From Amycolatopsis tucumanensis (GTDB lineage Bacteria; Actinomycetota; Actinomycetes; Mycobacteriales; Pseudonocardiaceae): a stretch of DNA of 39,916 nucleotides. The stretch spans positions 1 to 39,916 of the forward strand of contig NZ_JAKGSD010000068.1 of assembly GCF_021654135.1 (NCBI RefSeq). The letters run 5' to 3'. A program made the translations under genes and the position numbers. Under the pieces are notes generated by a model. That model was not told where the DNA came from. It was given only the letters and a program-made list of their open reading frames with translations, and made no database searches. Below are positions 30,215-37,637 of the stretch, one piece after another. Every line of letters begins with the position of its first letter. Position 1 is the stretch's first letter.

Positions 30215-31636
30215 ATGGCGCGGTTCCCCCTGCCGTCCGTTCCCACCCGGCTGATCGACGTCGAGGTCGCCGACGGCCGCCGTCGAGGCGCCGACCTGGC
30301 CGTCCTGGTCCCCGCTGGTGCGGACGCGCCGGTCGCCGGAGTCGAGCACACCGGCAAGGCCGGTGAGGTCCGCCGGCTCCCCGGCGGGGACGTGCGCTGG
30401 CTGGTGGGGATCGGCGAGGGCGGGCCCGCGCACTGGCGCGCCGCGGGCGCGGCCCTCGCCAGGGAGGCCGCGGACGTCAAGGCGGTGCAGGTCGAACTGG
30501 ATGCCGACGTCACCGGCGAGCAGGTCGCGGAGCTGACCCTGGGGGCGCTGCTCGGCGGGTACCGGTTCAAGGTCAGCGGCGACGCGGAGCAGCCTGCGCT
30601 ACGCACGCTGCGCCTGGTCACGGCCGACACTGGTCACCAGCGGGTCGTCGAGCGCGCGCGGGTGCTGGCCGGCGCGTCGGCGCTGGCCAGGGACCTGGCG
30701 AACACGCCGTCCAACGTCAAGAACCCGGAGTGGCTGGCCGACACCGCCGCGCGACTGGCCGGCGAGGTGCCGGGCCTGAGCGCCACGATCCGGGACGAGC
30801 AGTGGCTGGCCGCGCAGGGCTTCGGCGGGGTGCTCGCGGTCGGCGGGGGCTCGGCGAGCCCGCCGCGGCTGATCGAGCTGACGTACCGGCCGCGTGGCGC
30901 GGTCCGTCACCTGCTGCTGGTCGGCAAGGGCATCACGTTCGACACCGGTGGCCTGTCGATCAAACCGGCCGACGGGATGCACCTGATGCGCACCGACATG
31001 GCCGGCGGTGGCGCCGTCATCGCGGCCGCGCTGGCGATCGCCTCGCTGCGGCTGCCGGTGCGGGTCACGGCGCTGGTCCCGGCGGCGGAGAACCACGTGT
31101 CCGGCTCGTCGTACCGGCCGGGCGACGTGGTGCGGCACTACGGCGGGCGGACCACCGAGGTGTCCAACACCGACGCCGAGGGCCGCATGGTCATGGCGGA
31201 CGCGCTGGCCTACGGGATCCGGCGGTTCAGCCCGGACGCGGTGGTGGACGTGGCGACCCTGACCGGCGCGATGAAGGTCGCGCTGGGCCTGCGGACCGGC
31301 GGGCTGTTCGCCACGGACGACAAGCTGGCCGACGAGATCCGCGAGGCGGGCGCGAGCGTCGGGGAGGCATGGTGGCGGATGCCGCTGCTGGACGCCCACG
31401 CCGACGCGGTGCGCGGCGAGCTCGCCGACGTGAAGCAGGCGCCCGGCGGGCCAGGCGGCATCACGGCGGCGCTGTTCCTGCGCGAGTTCACCGAGGGCCT
31501 GCCGTGGGCGCACCTGGACATCGCGGGCCCCGCCAGGGCCGAGAAGCCCTACGCGGAGGTCGTCCCGGGCGCGACGGGTTTCGCGGCGCGGACGCTGGTG
31601 GCGTTCGCGGAGGCGTTCGGTTCGGATCAGGCGTAG
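30215..31636 (+). CDS. pepA: Leucyl aminopeptidase (M17)
   Basis: A 473-residue M17 metallo-aminopeptidase that removes N-terminal residues from peptides in the cytoplasm as a hexamer with two metal ions. The N-terminal macro-like domain (residues 1-150) is divergent, as usual. The catalytic domain has ANTPSNVKNPEWLAD, LLVGKGITFDTGGLSIKP (metal-binding Lys and Asp) and HLMRTDMAGGGAVIAA. The family signature is NTDAEGRMVMADAL, with the catalytic arginine within EGR. AGGAGG lies upstream of the ATG. The C-terminus LPWAHLDIAGPARAEKPYAEVVPGATGF is intact. It may be co-transcribed with DUF3117. Confidence 0.94.
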   Translation: MARFPLPSVPTRLIDVEVADGRRRGADLAVLVPAGADAPVAGVEHTGKAGEVRRLPGGDVRWLVGIGEGGPAHWRAAGAALAREAADVKAVQVELDADVTGEQVAELTLGALLGGYRFKVSGDAEQPALRTLRLVTADTGHQRVVERARVLAGASALARDLANTPSNVKNPEWLADTAARLAGEVPGLSATIRDEQWLAAQGFGGVLAVGGGSASPPRLIELTYRPRGAVRHLLLVGKGITFDTGGLSIKPADGMHLMRTDMAGGGAVIAAALAIASLRLPVRVTALVPAAENHVSGSSYRPGDVVRHYGGRTTEVSNTDAEGRMVMADALAYGIRRFSPDAVVDVATLTGAMKVALGLRTGGLFATDDKLADEIREAGASVGEAWWRMPLLDAHADAVRGELADVKQAPGGPGGITAALFLREFTEGLPWAHLDIAGPARAEKPYAEVVPGATGFAARTLVAFAEAFGSDQA

Positions 31637-31734
31637 TTCCGGGCGCGATGGTGTGGCTGCCCTGCGGGGCGGTGGTATCTCGATTACCGGGAGGGCGCCG
31701 CGGGTCCGAAGTGCTACTCCCGGCCCGGCTCAGA

Positions 31735-32664
31735 TCAGGCGTAGCGCGTGCCGTTGGTGCGCACGTAGTCCCGGAAGGCGGCTACCGCCGGGGTCGGTTC
31801 CTCGCCTGCCCGCCAGGTCAGTCCGATGGTGCGGCTGACCCGTGGCGACAGCGGCACCTCCACCACCCCGGCCGGCGGCGCTGGCCCGAACCGCGGCAGC
31901 AGCGCCACCCCAAGCCCCGCGGCGACCAGGCCCCGCGCGGTGTCCGACTCCTGGCTCTCGAACGCGATCTTCGGCTCGAACCCGGCCGCCGCGCACAGGT
32001 CGTCGATGATCTGACGCAGGCCGTAGCCGTGTTCGAGCGTCACGAACGGCTCGTCGGCCAGCTCCTCGACCCGGATGCGGCGCCGCCGGGCCAGCGGGTG
32101 CGCCTCCGGCACCGACAGCAGCAGGTCCTGCTCCGACAATGCGAAGCTGTCCAGCGCCGCGGTGTCCGGCAGCGGAGCCACCAGCGCCAGGTCCAGCTCA
32201 CCGTCCGCGAGCCGGTCCAGCACGTGCTGCCGCGAGCCCTGGACCAGCGAAAACCGCACGCCGGGGTGGTCGGCGCGGAAGTCGCGCAGCAGCGAGGGGA
32301 CCAGCCACCGGCCCAGCAGGTGCAGGAACCCGAGCACGACGTGCCCGCTGTCCGGCGAGATCTCCTCCCGCGTCTGCCGCACACCCGTCTCGACGACAGC
32401 GAGCGCGCGGGCGGCCGTCGCGGCGAGGATTTCGCCCGCTCGCGTGAGCCGGACGCCGCGCCCGTCCGGCCGGGTCAGCGGCGCGCCGACGACCTCGGAC
32501 AACCCGGCCAGGCGGCGGCTCACCGTCGGCTGCGGGATGCCCAGCCGCTCCGCCGCGCGGGTGATGTTGCGCGTTTCACGCAGGGCCGCCAGCAGGGCCA
32601 GGCTGGGCGCGAGCTCCGCGGCCGGCCGCTGGTCAGACGCTTCCGCCGGGCTTTCATACGTCAC
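31735..32664 (-). CDS. LysR-family transcriptional regulator
   Basis: A 309-residue LysR protein. The helix-turn-helix is near residues 18-75 (SLALLAALRETRNITRAAERLGIPQPTVSRRLAGLSEVVGAPLTRPDGRGVRLTRAG). The effector-binding domain follows (GHVVLGFLHLLGRWLVPSLLRDFRADHPGVRFSLVQGS, RGLVAAGLGVALLPRFG). The GTG at 32664 is chosen: ATTAATACC precedes it and the longer start at 32691 falls inside the divergent promoter. It is divergent from an MFS transporter gene, the same arrangement as E. coli ynfL-ynfM. It probably controls that transporter. Confidence 0.9.
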   Translation of the reverse strand: MTYESPAEASDQRPAAELAPSLALLAALRETRNITRAAERLGIPQPTVSRRLAGLSEVVGAPLTRPDGRGVRLTRAGEILAATAARALAVVETGVRQTREEISPDSGHVVLGFLHLLGRWLVPSLLRDFRADHPGVRFSLVQGSRQHVLDRLADGELDLALVAPLPDTAALDSFALSEQDLLLSVPEAHPLARRRRIRVEELADEPFVTLEHGYGLRQIIDDLCAAAGFEPKIAFESQESDTARGLVAAGLGVALLPRFGPAPPAGVVEVPLSPRVSRTIGLTWRAGEEPTPAVAAFRDYVRTNGTRYA

Positions 32665-32700
32665 GGTATTAATTTTGCCAGTTCCGCGCATTGGACGTAT
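32656..32700. promoter_or_regulatory. Divergent LysR/MFS control region with inverted ATACGT repeats
   Basis: The 62-bp gap carries ATACGT (32656-32661) and its inverse ACGTAT (32695-32700). It also has a short AT-rich ATTAATTTT, unusual in this genome. The right arm overlaps the MFS -35 box. Such spaced arms are compatible with LysR tetramer binding. Confidence 0.4.
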
Positions 32701-32720
32701 TTTTTAGCGCGGCTTACTTT
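32691..32720 (+). promoter_or_regulatory. Promoter of leaderless MFS gene
   Basis: TTGGAC (32691-32696) and TACTTT (32715-32720) are 18 bp apart. TACTTT ends 6 nt before the GTG at 32727, so the transcript should begin at or next to the start codon. Confidence 0.6.
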
Positions 32721-32726
32721 CGAGGC

Positions 32727-33929
32727 GTGTCAGTCGATGTGCTCGCCCCAGCCCGCCCGGCAACGCGGCGGGTGAAGCTCGCGGTCGCCGCTGCCGGGAT
32801 TTCGTCGTTCGCCCTGCTCTACGCGCCGCAGCCGGTCCTGCCGCAGCTCGCCGCGCAGTACCAGCTCGACCCCGGTTCGGCGTCGCTGGCGGTGTCGGTG
32901 GCGACCGGGGCGCTGGCGATCGCGGTGCTGCCGATCGCGGCGTTGTCGGAGATCGTCGGGCGGCGGCCGATCATCGTCGCGTCGGTGACGTTGTCGGTCG
33001 TGCTCGGCCTCCTGATGCCGTTCGCGCCCTCGTACCCGGTGCTGCTCGCGTTGCGGGCGTTGCAGGGGATCGCGATCGCCGGGTTCCCTGGGGTGGCCTC
33101 GGCGTACCTGGTTGAGCAGCTCGGCAAGACCGGGGTGGCCGCGGCGGTCGGGGCGATGATCGCGGGCAACACGGTCGGCGGCATGGTCGGCAGGCTGTCG
33201 GCCGGGTTCAGCGCGGAGGCCCTCGGTTGGCACGGCGCGCTGGCCGTGGTCGCGGGGGTGGCGCTGGTGTGCAGCGCGATCACGGTGTTGTCGTTGCCTG
33301 CGGGCGCGCGGCCGCGCGGTCCGGGGTTGCGGTTGCGGGACGTGCTGACCGGCGTCGGGACCGCGTTGCGGCGGCCGGTGCTGCTGGCCCAGTACGGGGT
33401 GGCGCTGCTCGCGATGGGCGCCTTCGTGGCGATGTACAACGCGGCGGGCTTCCGGCTGACCGGGGAGCTCGGGCTGTCGCCTGCGGTCGCTTCGCTGGTG
33501 TTCCTGGCCTACGCGGTGGGCTCGGTGTCGTCGTCGAACGCGGGCAGGCTGGTCGCCCGGTTCGGCCGGCCGCGCGCGGTGCTCGGTGGGCTGGCCGTGA
33601 TGGCGACCGGGATCCTGCTCACCCTGCCCGACTCGCTGCCGCTGGTGGTGCTCGGTTTCGTGGTGCTCACCGGCGGTTTCTTCGCCGCGCACGCGGTCGC
33701 CAACGGCTGGGCCGCGGCGGAGGCCCCGGAGGGGGCGCGGGGCCAGGCGTCCGGGATGTACACGCTGGCCTACTACTTGGGCAGCAGCGTCGGCGGCACG
33801 GCCGGGAGCGTGGTCTTCGGACGGTTCGGCTGGAGCTGGCTGGTCGGGGCCGCGGTGGTGTGGCTGGCACTGGCCGGCGCCGCGGTGGTCGGGCTGCGGG
33901 CGCGGACCGCGCGGGTGGCTGTGGTTTAG
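32727..33929 (+). CDS. MFS transporter (YnfM-like)
   Basis: A 400-residue major facilitator with 12 predicted transmembrane helices. The cytoplasmic loop motif of MFS drug exporters is seen as ALSEIVGRRPIIVASV between helices 2 and 3. It repeats in the second half as AGRLVARFGRPRAVLGG. ALRALQGIAIAGFPGVASAYLVEQL and GNTVGGMVGRLSAG match the YnfM/arabinose-efflux-like subfamily. The GTG start is fixed by the promoter 6 nt upstream. LysR lies divergently and probably regulates it. The exported compound is unknown. Confidence 0.9.
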   Translation: MSVDVLAPARPATRRVKLAVAAAGISSFALLYAPQPVLPQLAAQYQLDPGSASLAVSVATGALAIAVLPIAALSEIVGRRPIIVASVTLSVVLGLLMPFAPSYPVLLALRALQGIAIAGFPGVASAYLVEQLGKTGVAAAVGAMIAGNTVGGMVGRLSAGFSAEALGWHGALAVVAGVALVCSAITVLSLPAGARPRGPGLRLRDVLTGVGTALRRPVLLAQYGVALLAMGAFVAMYNAAGFRLTGELGLSPAVASLVFLAYAVGSVSSSNAGRLVARFGRPRAVLGGLAVMATGILLTLPDSLPLVVLGFVVLTGGFFAAHAVANGWAAAEAPEGARGQASGMYTLAYYLGSSVGGTAGSVVFGRFGWSWLVGAAVVWLALAGAAVVGLRARTARVAVV

Positions 33930-34090
33930 GGCGACCGGCGCGGCGGTGGCCAGGGTGTCGGCACACCGTCCGGCGGCTGGTTTCGGCTGAGGGCGACCAG
34001 CACGGCAGCCCCGTTGGCCGTGGTCGGGCCGAGGGGCGCACCACCCGGTGGTTGATTTCGGCTGAGGGTGACCAGTGCGGCGGCGACCCG
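33925..34090. repeat. 75-bp direct repeat after the MFS gene
   Basis: TTTCGGCTGAGGG-GACCAG-CGGC occurs at 33981 and again at 34056, 75 bp apart. A shorter copy (TTTAGGGCGACC-GCGCGGC) overlaps the MFS stop codon at 33925. A GG-CGGTCGGGCCG-type tail is shared as well. The rest of the 241-bp gap to the VOC gene shows nothing else. Confidence 0.6.
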
Positions 34091-34170
34091 GCGGTGCTGG
34101 TCGGGCCGCAAGGATCAGCCTTCGCGCAGCCGCTGCCCGCCGGGCGGCGATCCCGGCCTGATCGCAGCCC

Positions 34171-34542
34171 TCAGCCCTCCAGCAGGAAGTACTCGTTCCC
34201 GAACGGGTCGGTGAACCACGTCGCCTTCGTGCCCCATGGCATCGCCTGCGGTTGCCCCGCGAAGCGCACACCCCGGGCAGACATCTCGGCCTGCGTGGCG
34301 GCCACGTCGGGCGTCATCACCGTGATCCCGGTGCCGCCCGGGACCAGCTCCCGCGCGTAGACCTCCGGCTGCCCCAGCACGATCGACGTCACCGCGCCCG
34401 GCGGCGCCACGCTCAGGAACCGGTGCACCGGCCCGAACCGCAGGTCCTCCCGCTTCTCCCACCCCAGCGTGCTCACGTAGAAGCGCAGCGCCTCCTCCTG
34501 GTCGCCGACCAGGATCGTGGCCGAGTGCAGGTGCGTGATCAC
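34171..34542 (-). CDS. VOC-family (glyoxalase/bleomycin-resistance-like) protein
   Basis: A 123-residue vicinal-oxygen-chelate protein with two beta-alpha-beta-beta-beta modules. Module one is HLHSATILVGDQEEALRFYVSTLGWEKREDLRF. Module two runs from GTGITVMTPDVAATQAEMSARGVRF to the conserved WFTDPFGNEYFLLEG end. Possible metal ligands are H6 and the glutamate of NEYFLLE. Such proteins bind or isomerise small molecules or sequester drugs. The GTG start lies 24 bp after the AraC-type regulator gene, in the same direction, so they are likely co-transcribed. Confidence 0.9.
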   Translation of the reverse strand: MITHLHSATILVGDQEEALRFYVSTLGWEKREDLRFGPVHRFLSVAPPGAVTSIVLGQPEVYARELVPGGTGITVMTPDVAATQAEMSARGVRFAGQPQAMPWGTKATWFTDPFGNEYFLLEG

Positions 34543-34566
34543 CCTCCGGACGCTACGGCGGCGCTC

Positions 34567-35340
34567 TCACCGGTGTCTTCTCCGTTCTTGCGCATCGGCC
34601 GAGGCGAGCGCCGGCAGGGCGATCAGCACCGGCGGCGACCAGTCCTGCCCCAGGTCCAGGTGCACGTCCCGCTGGTGCACCGGCGCCTCCGCCGACACCC
34701 GCACCGCCCGGGGACACGCGCCGGCCACGGTGCGGCCCGGGAGTAGCTGCGCCGTCGCGCCGCCGCCGCTGGGCAGCGCCGACGACATCACCCAGTACGT
34801 GCCCGCCGGGACCCCGGTGAGCAGGAAGTCACCGGGTTCGGCCAGCAGCGTGCCGCTGACCGGGAACCCGCGCGCGGCGCGCTTGGGGAACAGCCCGACG
34901 TACACCGCCGGGTCCGGCCCCAGCGCCACCTGCGCGGCCGGGCTCAGCCGGACCGTGCCCATCACCGTGCCGCCGCCCGCGCCCGGGGACGACATCGGCC
35001 GCGGCGGCGAGTCGGCGAGCACGTCCGGCAGCCGCCGGAACTCGACCGGCGTGGTGCCCACCGCGGCGGTGAACCGGGAGGTGAACGTGCCGACCGCGGA
35101 GAACCCCACCGCGTTGCAGATGTCGATGATCCGCTCGTCGGTCTGCAGGAGCAGCTGTTTGGTCCGCTCGAACCGGCGCGCGGTCAGGTACTGGCACGGC
35201 GGCATGCCCAGCTCCCGCGTGAACGTGCGGGCCAGGTGGAACGGGCTGTAGCCGACGTGGTCGGCGACGTCCCCCAGCCCCAACGGCTCCTCGGCGTGCG
35301 TGGTGATGAACCGCGCGGCGTTCAGGACTGCCTCGCGCAT
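34567..35340 (-). CDS. AraC-family regulator with an unusual C-terminal domain
   Basis: A 257-residue protein with the DNA-binding domain at the N-terminus (about residues 5-105). The first helix-turn-helix is LGLGDVADHVGYSPFHLARTFTRELGMPPCQYLTARR. The second is ERIIDICNAVGFSAVGTFTSRFTAAVGTTPVEFR. The remaining 150 residues (GGGTVMGTVRLSPAAQVALGPDPAVYVGLFPKRAARGFP, TGVPAGTYWVMSSALP) look like a beta-rich domain that I do not recognise. It may sense a ligand. ATG 35340 is chosen for GAGGGGG upstream. The VOC gene follows 24 bp later and is its likely target. Confidence 0.85.
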   Translation of the reverse strand: MREAVLNAARFITTHAEEPLGLGDVADHVGYSPFHLARTFTRELGMPPCQYLTARRFERTKQLLLQTDERIIDICNAVGFSAVGTFTSRFTAAVGTTPVEFRRLPDVLADSPPRPMSSPGAGGGTVMGTVRLSPAAQVALGPDPAVYVGLFPKRAARGFPVSGTLLAEPGDFLLTGVPAGTYWVMSSALPSGGGATAQLLPGRTVAGACPRAVRVSAEAPVHQRDVHLDLGQDWSPPVLIALPALASADAQERRRHR

Positions 35341-35461
35341 GACGACCCCCTCGTCGATCCGGACATTTCCCGCGTGAGGAGATCCTGCACCAGGGGTACG
35401 ACGATTTCGAGGGGCGTCACACCGCGCCAGCGGCCCGCGACACAGCGCTGACCAGCGATGA

Positions 35462-36100
35462 TCACTGCACCGCGGCGACCAGCAACCCCCCGCCGACCGG
35501 CAGCAGCGCCGGCACCAGCCGCTCGTCCTCACGGATGGCCCGCGCCAGCTCGCGCGCCGCGAGCACGCCGGGCTCCCGCCGCTCGCCGCGGGCCGCGTCG
35601 GTCACACCGTGGAACGCGATCACCCCGCCGGGCCGCAGCAGCTGGACGCCGTGCTCGTAGTAACGCGGGTACTCGGCACGCGCCGCGTCGACGAACACCA
35701 GGTCGTAGCCGCCGCTGGTGAGGCGCGGCAGCACGTCCAGCGCCCGGCCCATGATCAGCCGCGTGCGGCCGGGCGGGTACCCGGCCTCGCGGAAGGTGCG
35801 GCGCGCGGCCTGGTGGTGCTCCGGCTCGATGTCGATCGAGGTGAGGACCCCGTCCGGGGCCATCCCGCGCAGCAGGTAGAGCCCGCTGACCCCGATGCCG
35901 GTGCCGATCTCGACCACCGCGCGCGCCCGCAGGCTCGTCGCCAGGAAGCACAGCGCCGCGCCGGTGGCCGGTCCGAGCGCCGCGCAGCCCAGTTCCGCCG
36001 AGCGCGCCCGCGCGGCGAGCAGCGCGGCGTCCGCCGGGTGGTCGGGCAGGTAGCCCTCGGCGTGGTCGCCGCCACTCGCCGCGAGCGTCTCGGAGGTCAC
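35462..36100 (-). CDS. SAM-dependent O-methyltransferase (family 3)
   Basis: A 212-residue class I methyltransferase, equivalent to M. tuberculosis Rv1220c, which likewise stands divergent from sigE. SAM-binding motif I is VVEIGTGIGVSGLYLLRGM. An acidic residue after strand 2 is in SIDIEPEHHQAARRTF. The metal-type motif YDLVFVDAARAEYPRYYEHGVQLLRPGGVI matches catechol O-methyltransferase-like enzymes. The GTG is chosen because TAACCT lies 7 nt upstream, a leaderless arrangement. Substrate unknown; small phenolics are typical for the family. Confidence 0.92.
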   Translation of the reverse strand: MTSETLAASGGDHAEGYLPDHPADAALLAARARSAELGCAALGPATGAALCFLATSLRARAVVEIGTGIGVSGLYLLRGMAPDGVLTSIDIEPEHHQAARRTFREAGYPPGRTRLIMGRALDVLPRLTSGGYDLVFVDAARAEYPRYYEHGVQLLRPGGVIAFHGVTDAARGERREPGVLAARELARAIREDERLVPALLPVGGGLLVAAVQ

Positions 36101-36107
36101 GCGGCAA

Positions 36108-36113
36108 AGGTTA
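36108..36113 (-). promoter_or_regulatory. -10 element of leaderless O-methyltransferase gene
   Basis: TAACCT on the minus strand ends 7 nt before the GTG at 36100, with no ribosome-binding sequence. It lies on the other side of the sigE control region. Confidence 0.5.
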
Positions 36114-36153
36114 GCGCTGGTCGTCGCCAAACCCGTGGAAGACGTGCACACTT

Positions 36154-36183
36154 CTCTCAGGCGGCTCTCAGTCTCGTCTCACT
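36154..36183. promoter_or_regulatory. Three 8-bp direct repeats at 11-bp spacing upstream of sigE (MprA-box-like)
   Basis: CTCTCAGG (36154-36161), CTCTCAGT (36165-36172) and GTCTCACT (36176-36183) are each separated by 3 nt, so they repeat every 11 bp on one DNA face. The first two form a 19-bp unit. That fits the reported description of the mycobacterial MprA box (two 8-bp direct repeats) that controls sigE in envelope stress. Assignment to an MprA-type response regulator is inference. Confidence 0.55.
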
Positions 36184-36238
36184 ACCCACATAAGGAGAGG
36201 GGCCAAGCTGGGTCTCAACGGGCGCCAGGGGGTTCCCG

Positions 36239-36264
36239 GGAACACAGTGCGGATGGCCCGCGTT
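36239..36264 (+). promoter_or_regulatory. ECF sigma-dependent promoter of sigE
   Basis: GGAAC (36239-36243), within GGGAACA, and CGTT (36261-36264) are 17 bp apart. This matches the GGAAC-N16-18-CGTT promoters of mycobacterial SigE/SigH-type factors. The transcript would begin near 36271, downstream of the GTG/ATG codons at 36247/36253 and 21 nt before the ATG at 36292. Confidence 0.65.
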
Positions 36265-36291
36265 GGACAGATCAGTTGGGAGAACAGCCTG

Positions 36292-36909
36292 ATGGAGGTG
36301 CCGTCCCCCACGATGCAGAACAGCCTGGAGAACGAGCAGGTCGAGGGCCGCCCGGTCACCGTCGACGAGTCCGCGTGGACTCCGCCGTCGTGGGACGAGG
36401 TCGTCCGCGAGCACGGCGACCGCGTCTACCGGCTGGCGTACCGGTTGACCGGCAACACCCACGACGCCGAGGACCTCACCCAGGAGACGTTCATCCGGGT
36501 GTTCCGCTCACTGGCCTCCTACAAGCCGGGCACTTTCGAGGGCTGGCTGCACCGCATCACCACGAACCTGTTCCTGGACATGGCGCGCCGCCGCTCGCGG
36601 GTGCGCATGGAGGGGCTGCCCGAGGACACCGACAGAATCGTCGGTGACGACCCGAGCCCCGAGCAGGTCTACAGCGACACGCACCTGGACCCGGACCTGC
36701 AGGCCGCGCTCGACGAGCTGCCGCCGGAGTTCCGCGCCGCCGTGGTGCTGTGCGACGTCGAAGGACTTTCCTACGAGGAGATCGGTGCGACGCTCGGCGT
36801 GAAGCTGGGCACCGTGCGCAGCCGGATCCACCGCGGCCGGCAGGCGTTGCGTGCCTCGCTCGAACGGCGCCGGGCGGCCAAGGAGGAATCCGTGGGGGTT
36901 TCCGCATGA
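36292..36909 (+). CDS. sigE: ECF RNA polymerase sigma factor SigE
   Basis: A 205-residue ECF sigma factor nearly identical in its core to M. tuberculosis SigE, the envelope-stress sigma. Region 2 spans VREHGDRVYRLAYRLTGNTHDAEDLTQETFIRVFRSLASYKPGTFEGWLHRITTNLFLDMARRR (about residues 37-100) and recognises the -10 element. Region 4, LPPEFRAAVVLCDVEGLSYEEIGATLGVKLGTVRSRIHRGRQALR, reads the -35 element. The ATG at 36292 has GGGAG upstream and suits the transcript from the ECF promoter. A longer form from GTG 36247 (15 extra residues) is possible from an upstream promoter. It overlaps rseA as ATGA. Confidence 0.95.
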   Translation: MEVPSPTMQNSLENEQVEGRPVTVDESAWTPPSWDEVVREHGDRVYRLAYRLTGNTHDAEDLTQETFIRVFRSLASYKPGTFEGWLHRITTNLFLDMARRRSRVRMEGLPEDTDRIVGDDPSPEQVYSDTHLDPDLQAALDELPPEFRAAVVLCDVEGLSYEEIGATLGVKLGTVRSRIHRGRQALRASLERRRAAKEESVGVSA

Positions 36910-37556
36910 GCGAACTGCGAGGCTGGGGCCTGCCCGAGTCTCACCTGCTTCCCGACGCCGTCGTCGCCTTCGTGGACGGCGAGATGAGCCTGGGCGCCCA
37001 CGAGCGTGCCGCGTCGCACGTCGCCCGGTGCCCGATCTGCGCCGCCGAGGTGACGTCGCAGCGCCAGGTGCGCGCGGCGGTCCGGCGCGCGGAAGCACCC
37101 TCGATGCCGGCCAGCCTGCTGGCGAGCCTGCGCAACATCCCGCAGGACACCGACCTGCCCACTAGTCCCGACAACCTCGCCGTCACCGAGGACGGCCAGC
37201 TGGTCGCCATCCAGCGGCCCGACCGCGTCGCCGGTCTCCGGTCGTCCCCTTTTGGTTCGTCGGCGCCGCTCGGGTCGAGCGCGCCCCTCGGTAGTGGTTC
37301 CGCCGTTCTGGGCGGTCAGCGTCACCCCTCGGTGCGGCGCCGCGTCGCGCAGGGCGCCGGGGTGGCCGTGTCCGGCCTGGTCCTGAGCGCGCTCGCGCTG
37401 GTCGTGACCTCGTCGACCGGCGATCCCACGCAGGCCAACCCGGAGCCGGGCCAGGCGCCCGCGCCCGGTGTGCTGCGTGCGCAGCTCGGTGGCGAGCCGA
37501 GCGTGCCCGCCACCACCACGACGACCACCACTCCCGCCCCCGTGGCCAGTCGCTGA
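36906..37556 (+). CDS. rseA: Zinc-binding anti-sigma factor RseA
   Basis: A 216-residue anti-SigE factor, equivalent to Rv1222. The N-terminal ZAS domain has H38-x3-C42-x2-C45 (ASHVARCPIC) and H13, the zinc and redox site that releases sigma under stress. A Ser/Gly/Leu-rich low-complexity linker with repeats of SSAPLGS follows (residues 112-135). One transmembrane helix lies at about 149-168 (GAGVAVSGLVLSALALVV). The outer tail ends in a threonine run (TTTTTTTPAP). So the protein would sit in the membrane with the ZAS domain inside. Translation is coupled to sigE, and htrA follows. Confidence 0.92.
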   Translation: MSELRGWGLPESHLLPDAVVAFVDGEMSLGAHERAASHVARCPICAAEVTSQRQVRAAVRRAEAPSMPASLLASLRNIPQDTDLPTSPDNLAVTEDGQLVAIQRPDRVAGLRSSPFGSSAPLGSSAPLGSGSAVLGGQRHPSVRRRVAQGAGVAVSGLVLSALALVVTSSTGDPTQANPEPGQAPAPGVLRAQLGGEPSVPATTTTTTTPAPVASR

Positions 37557-37637
37557 CGCGCCCTTCACCGTCCGCGGGGGAGAATCGGTGGCGTAGGGTC
37601 GCGCCGACAGCACGACGAGCCATCCACCCGGGGAACG

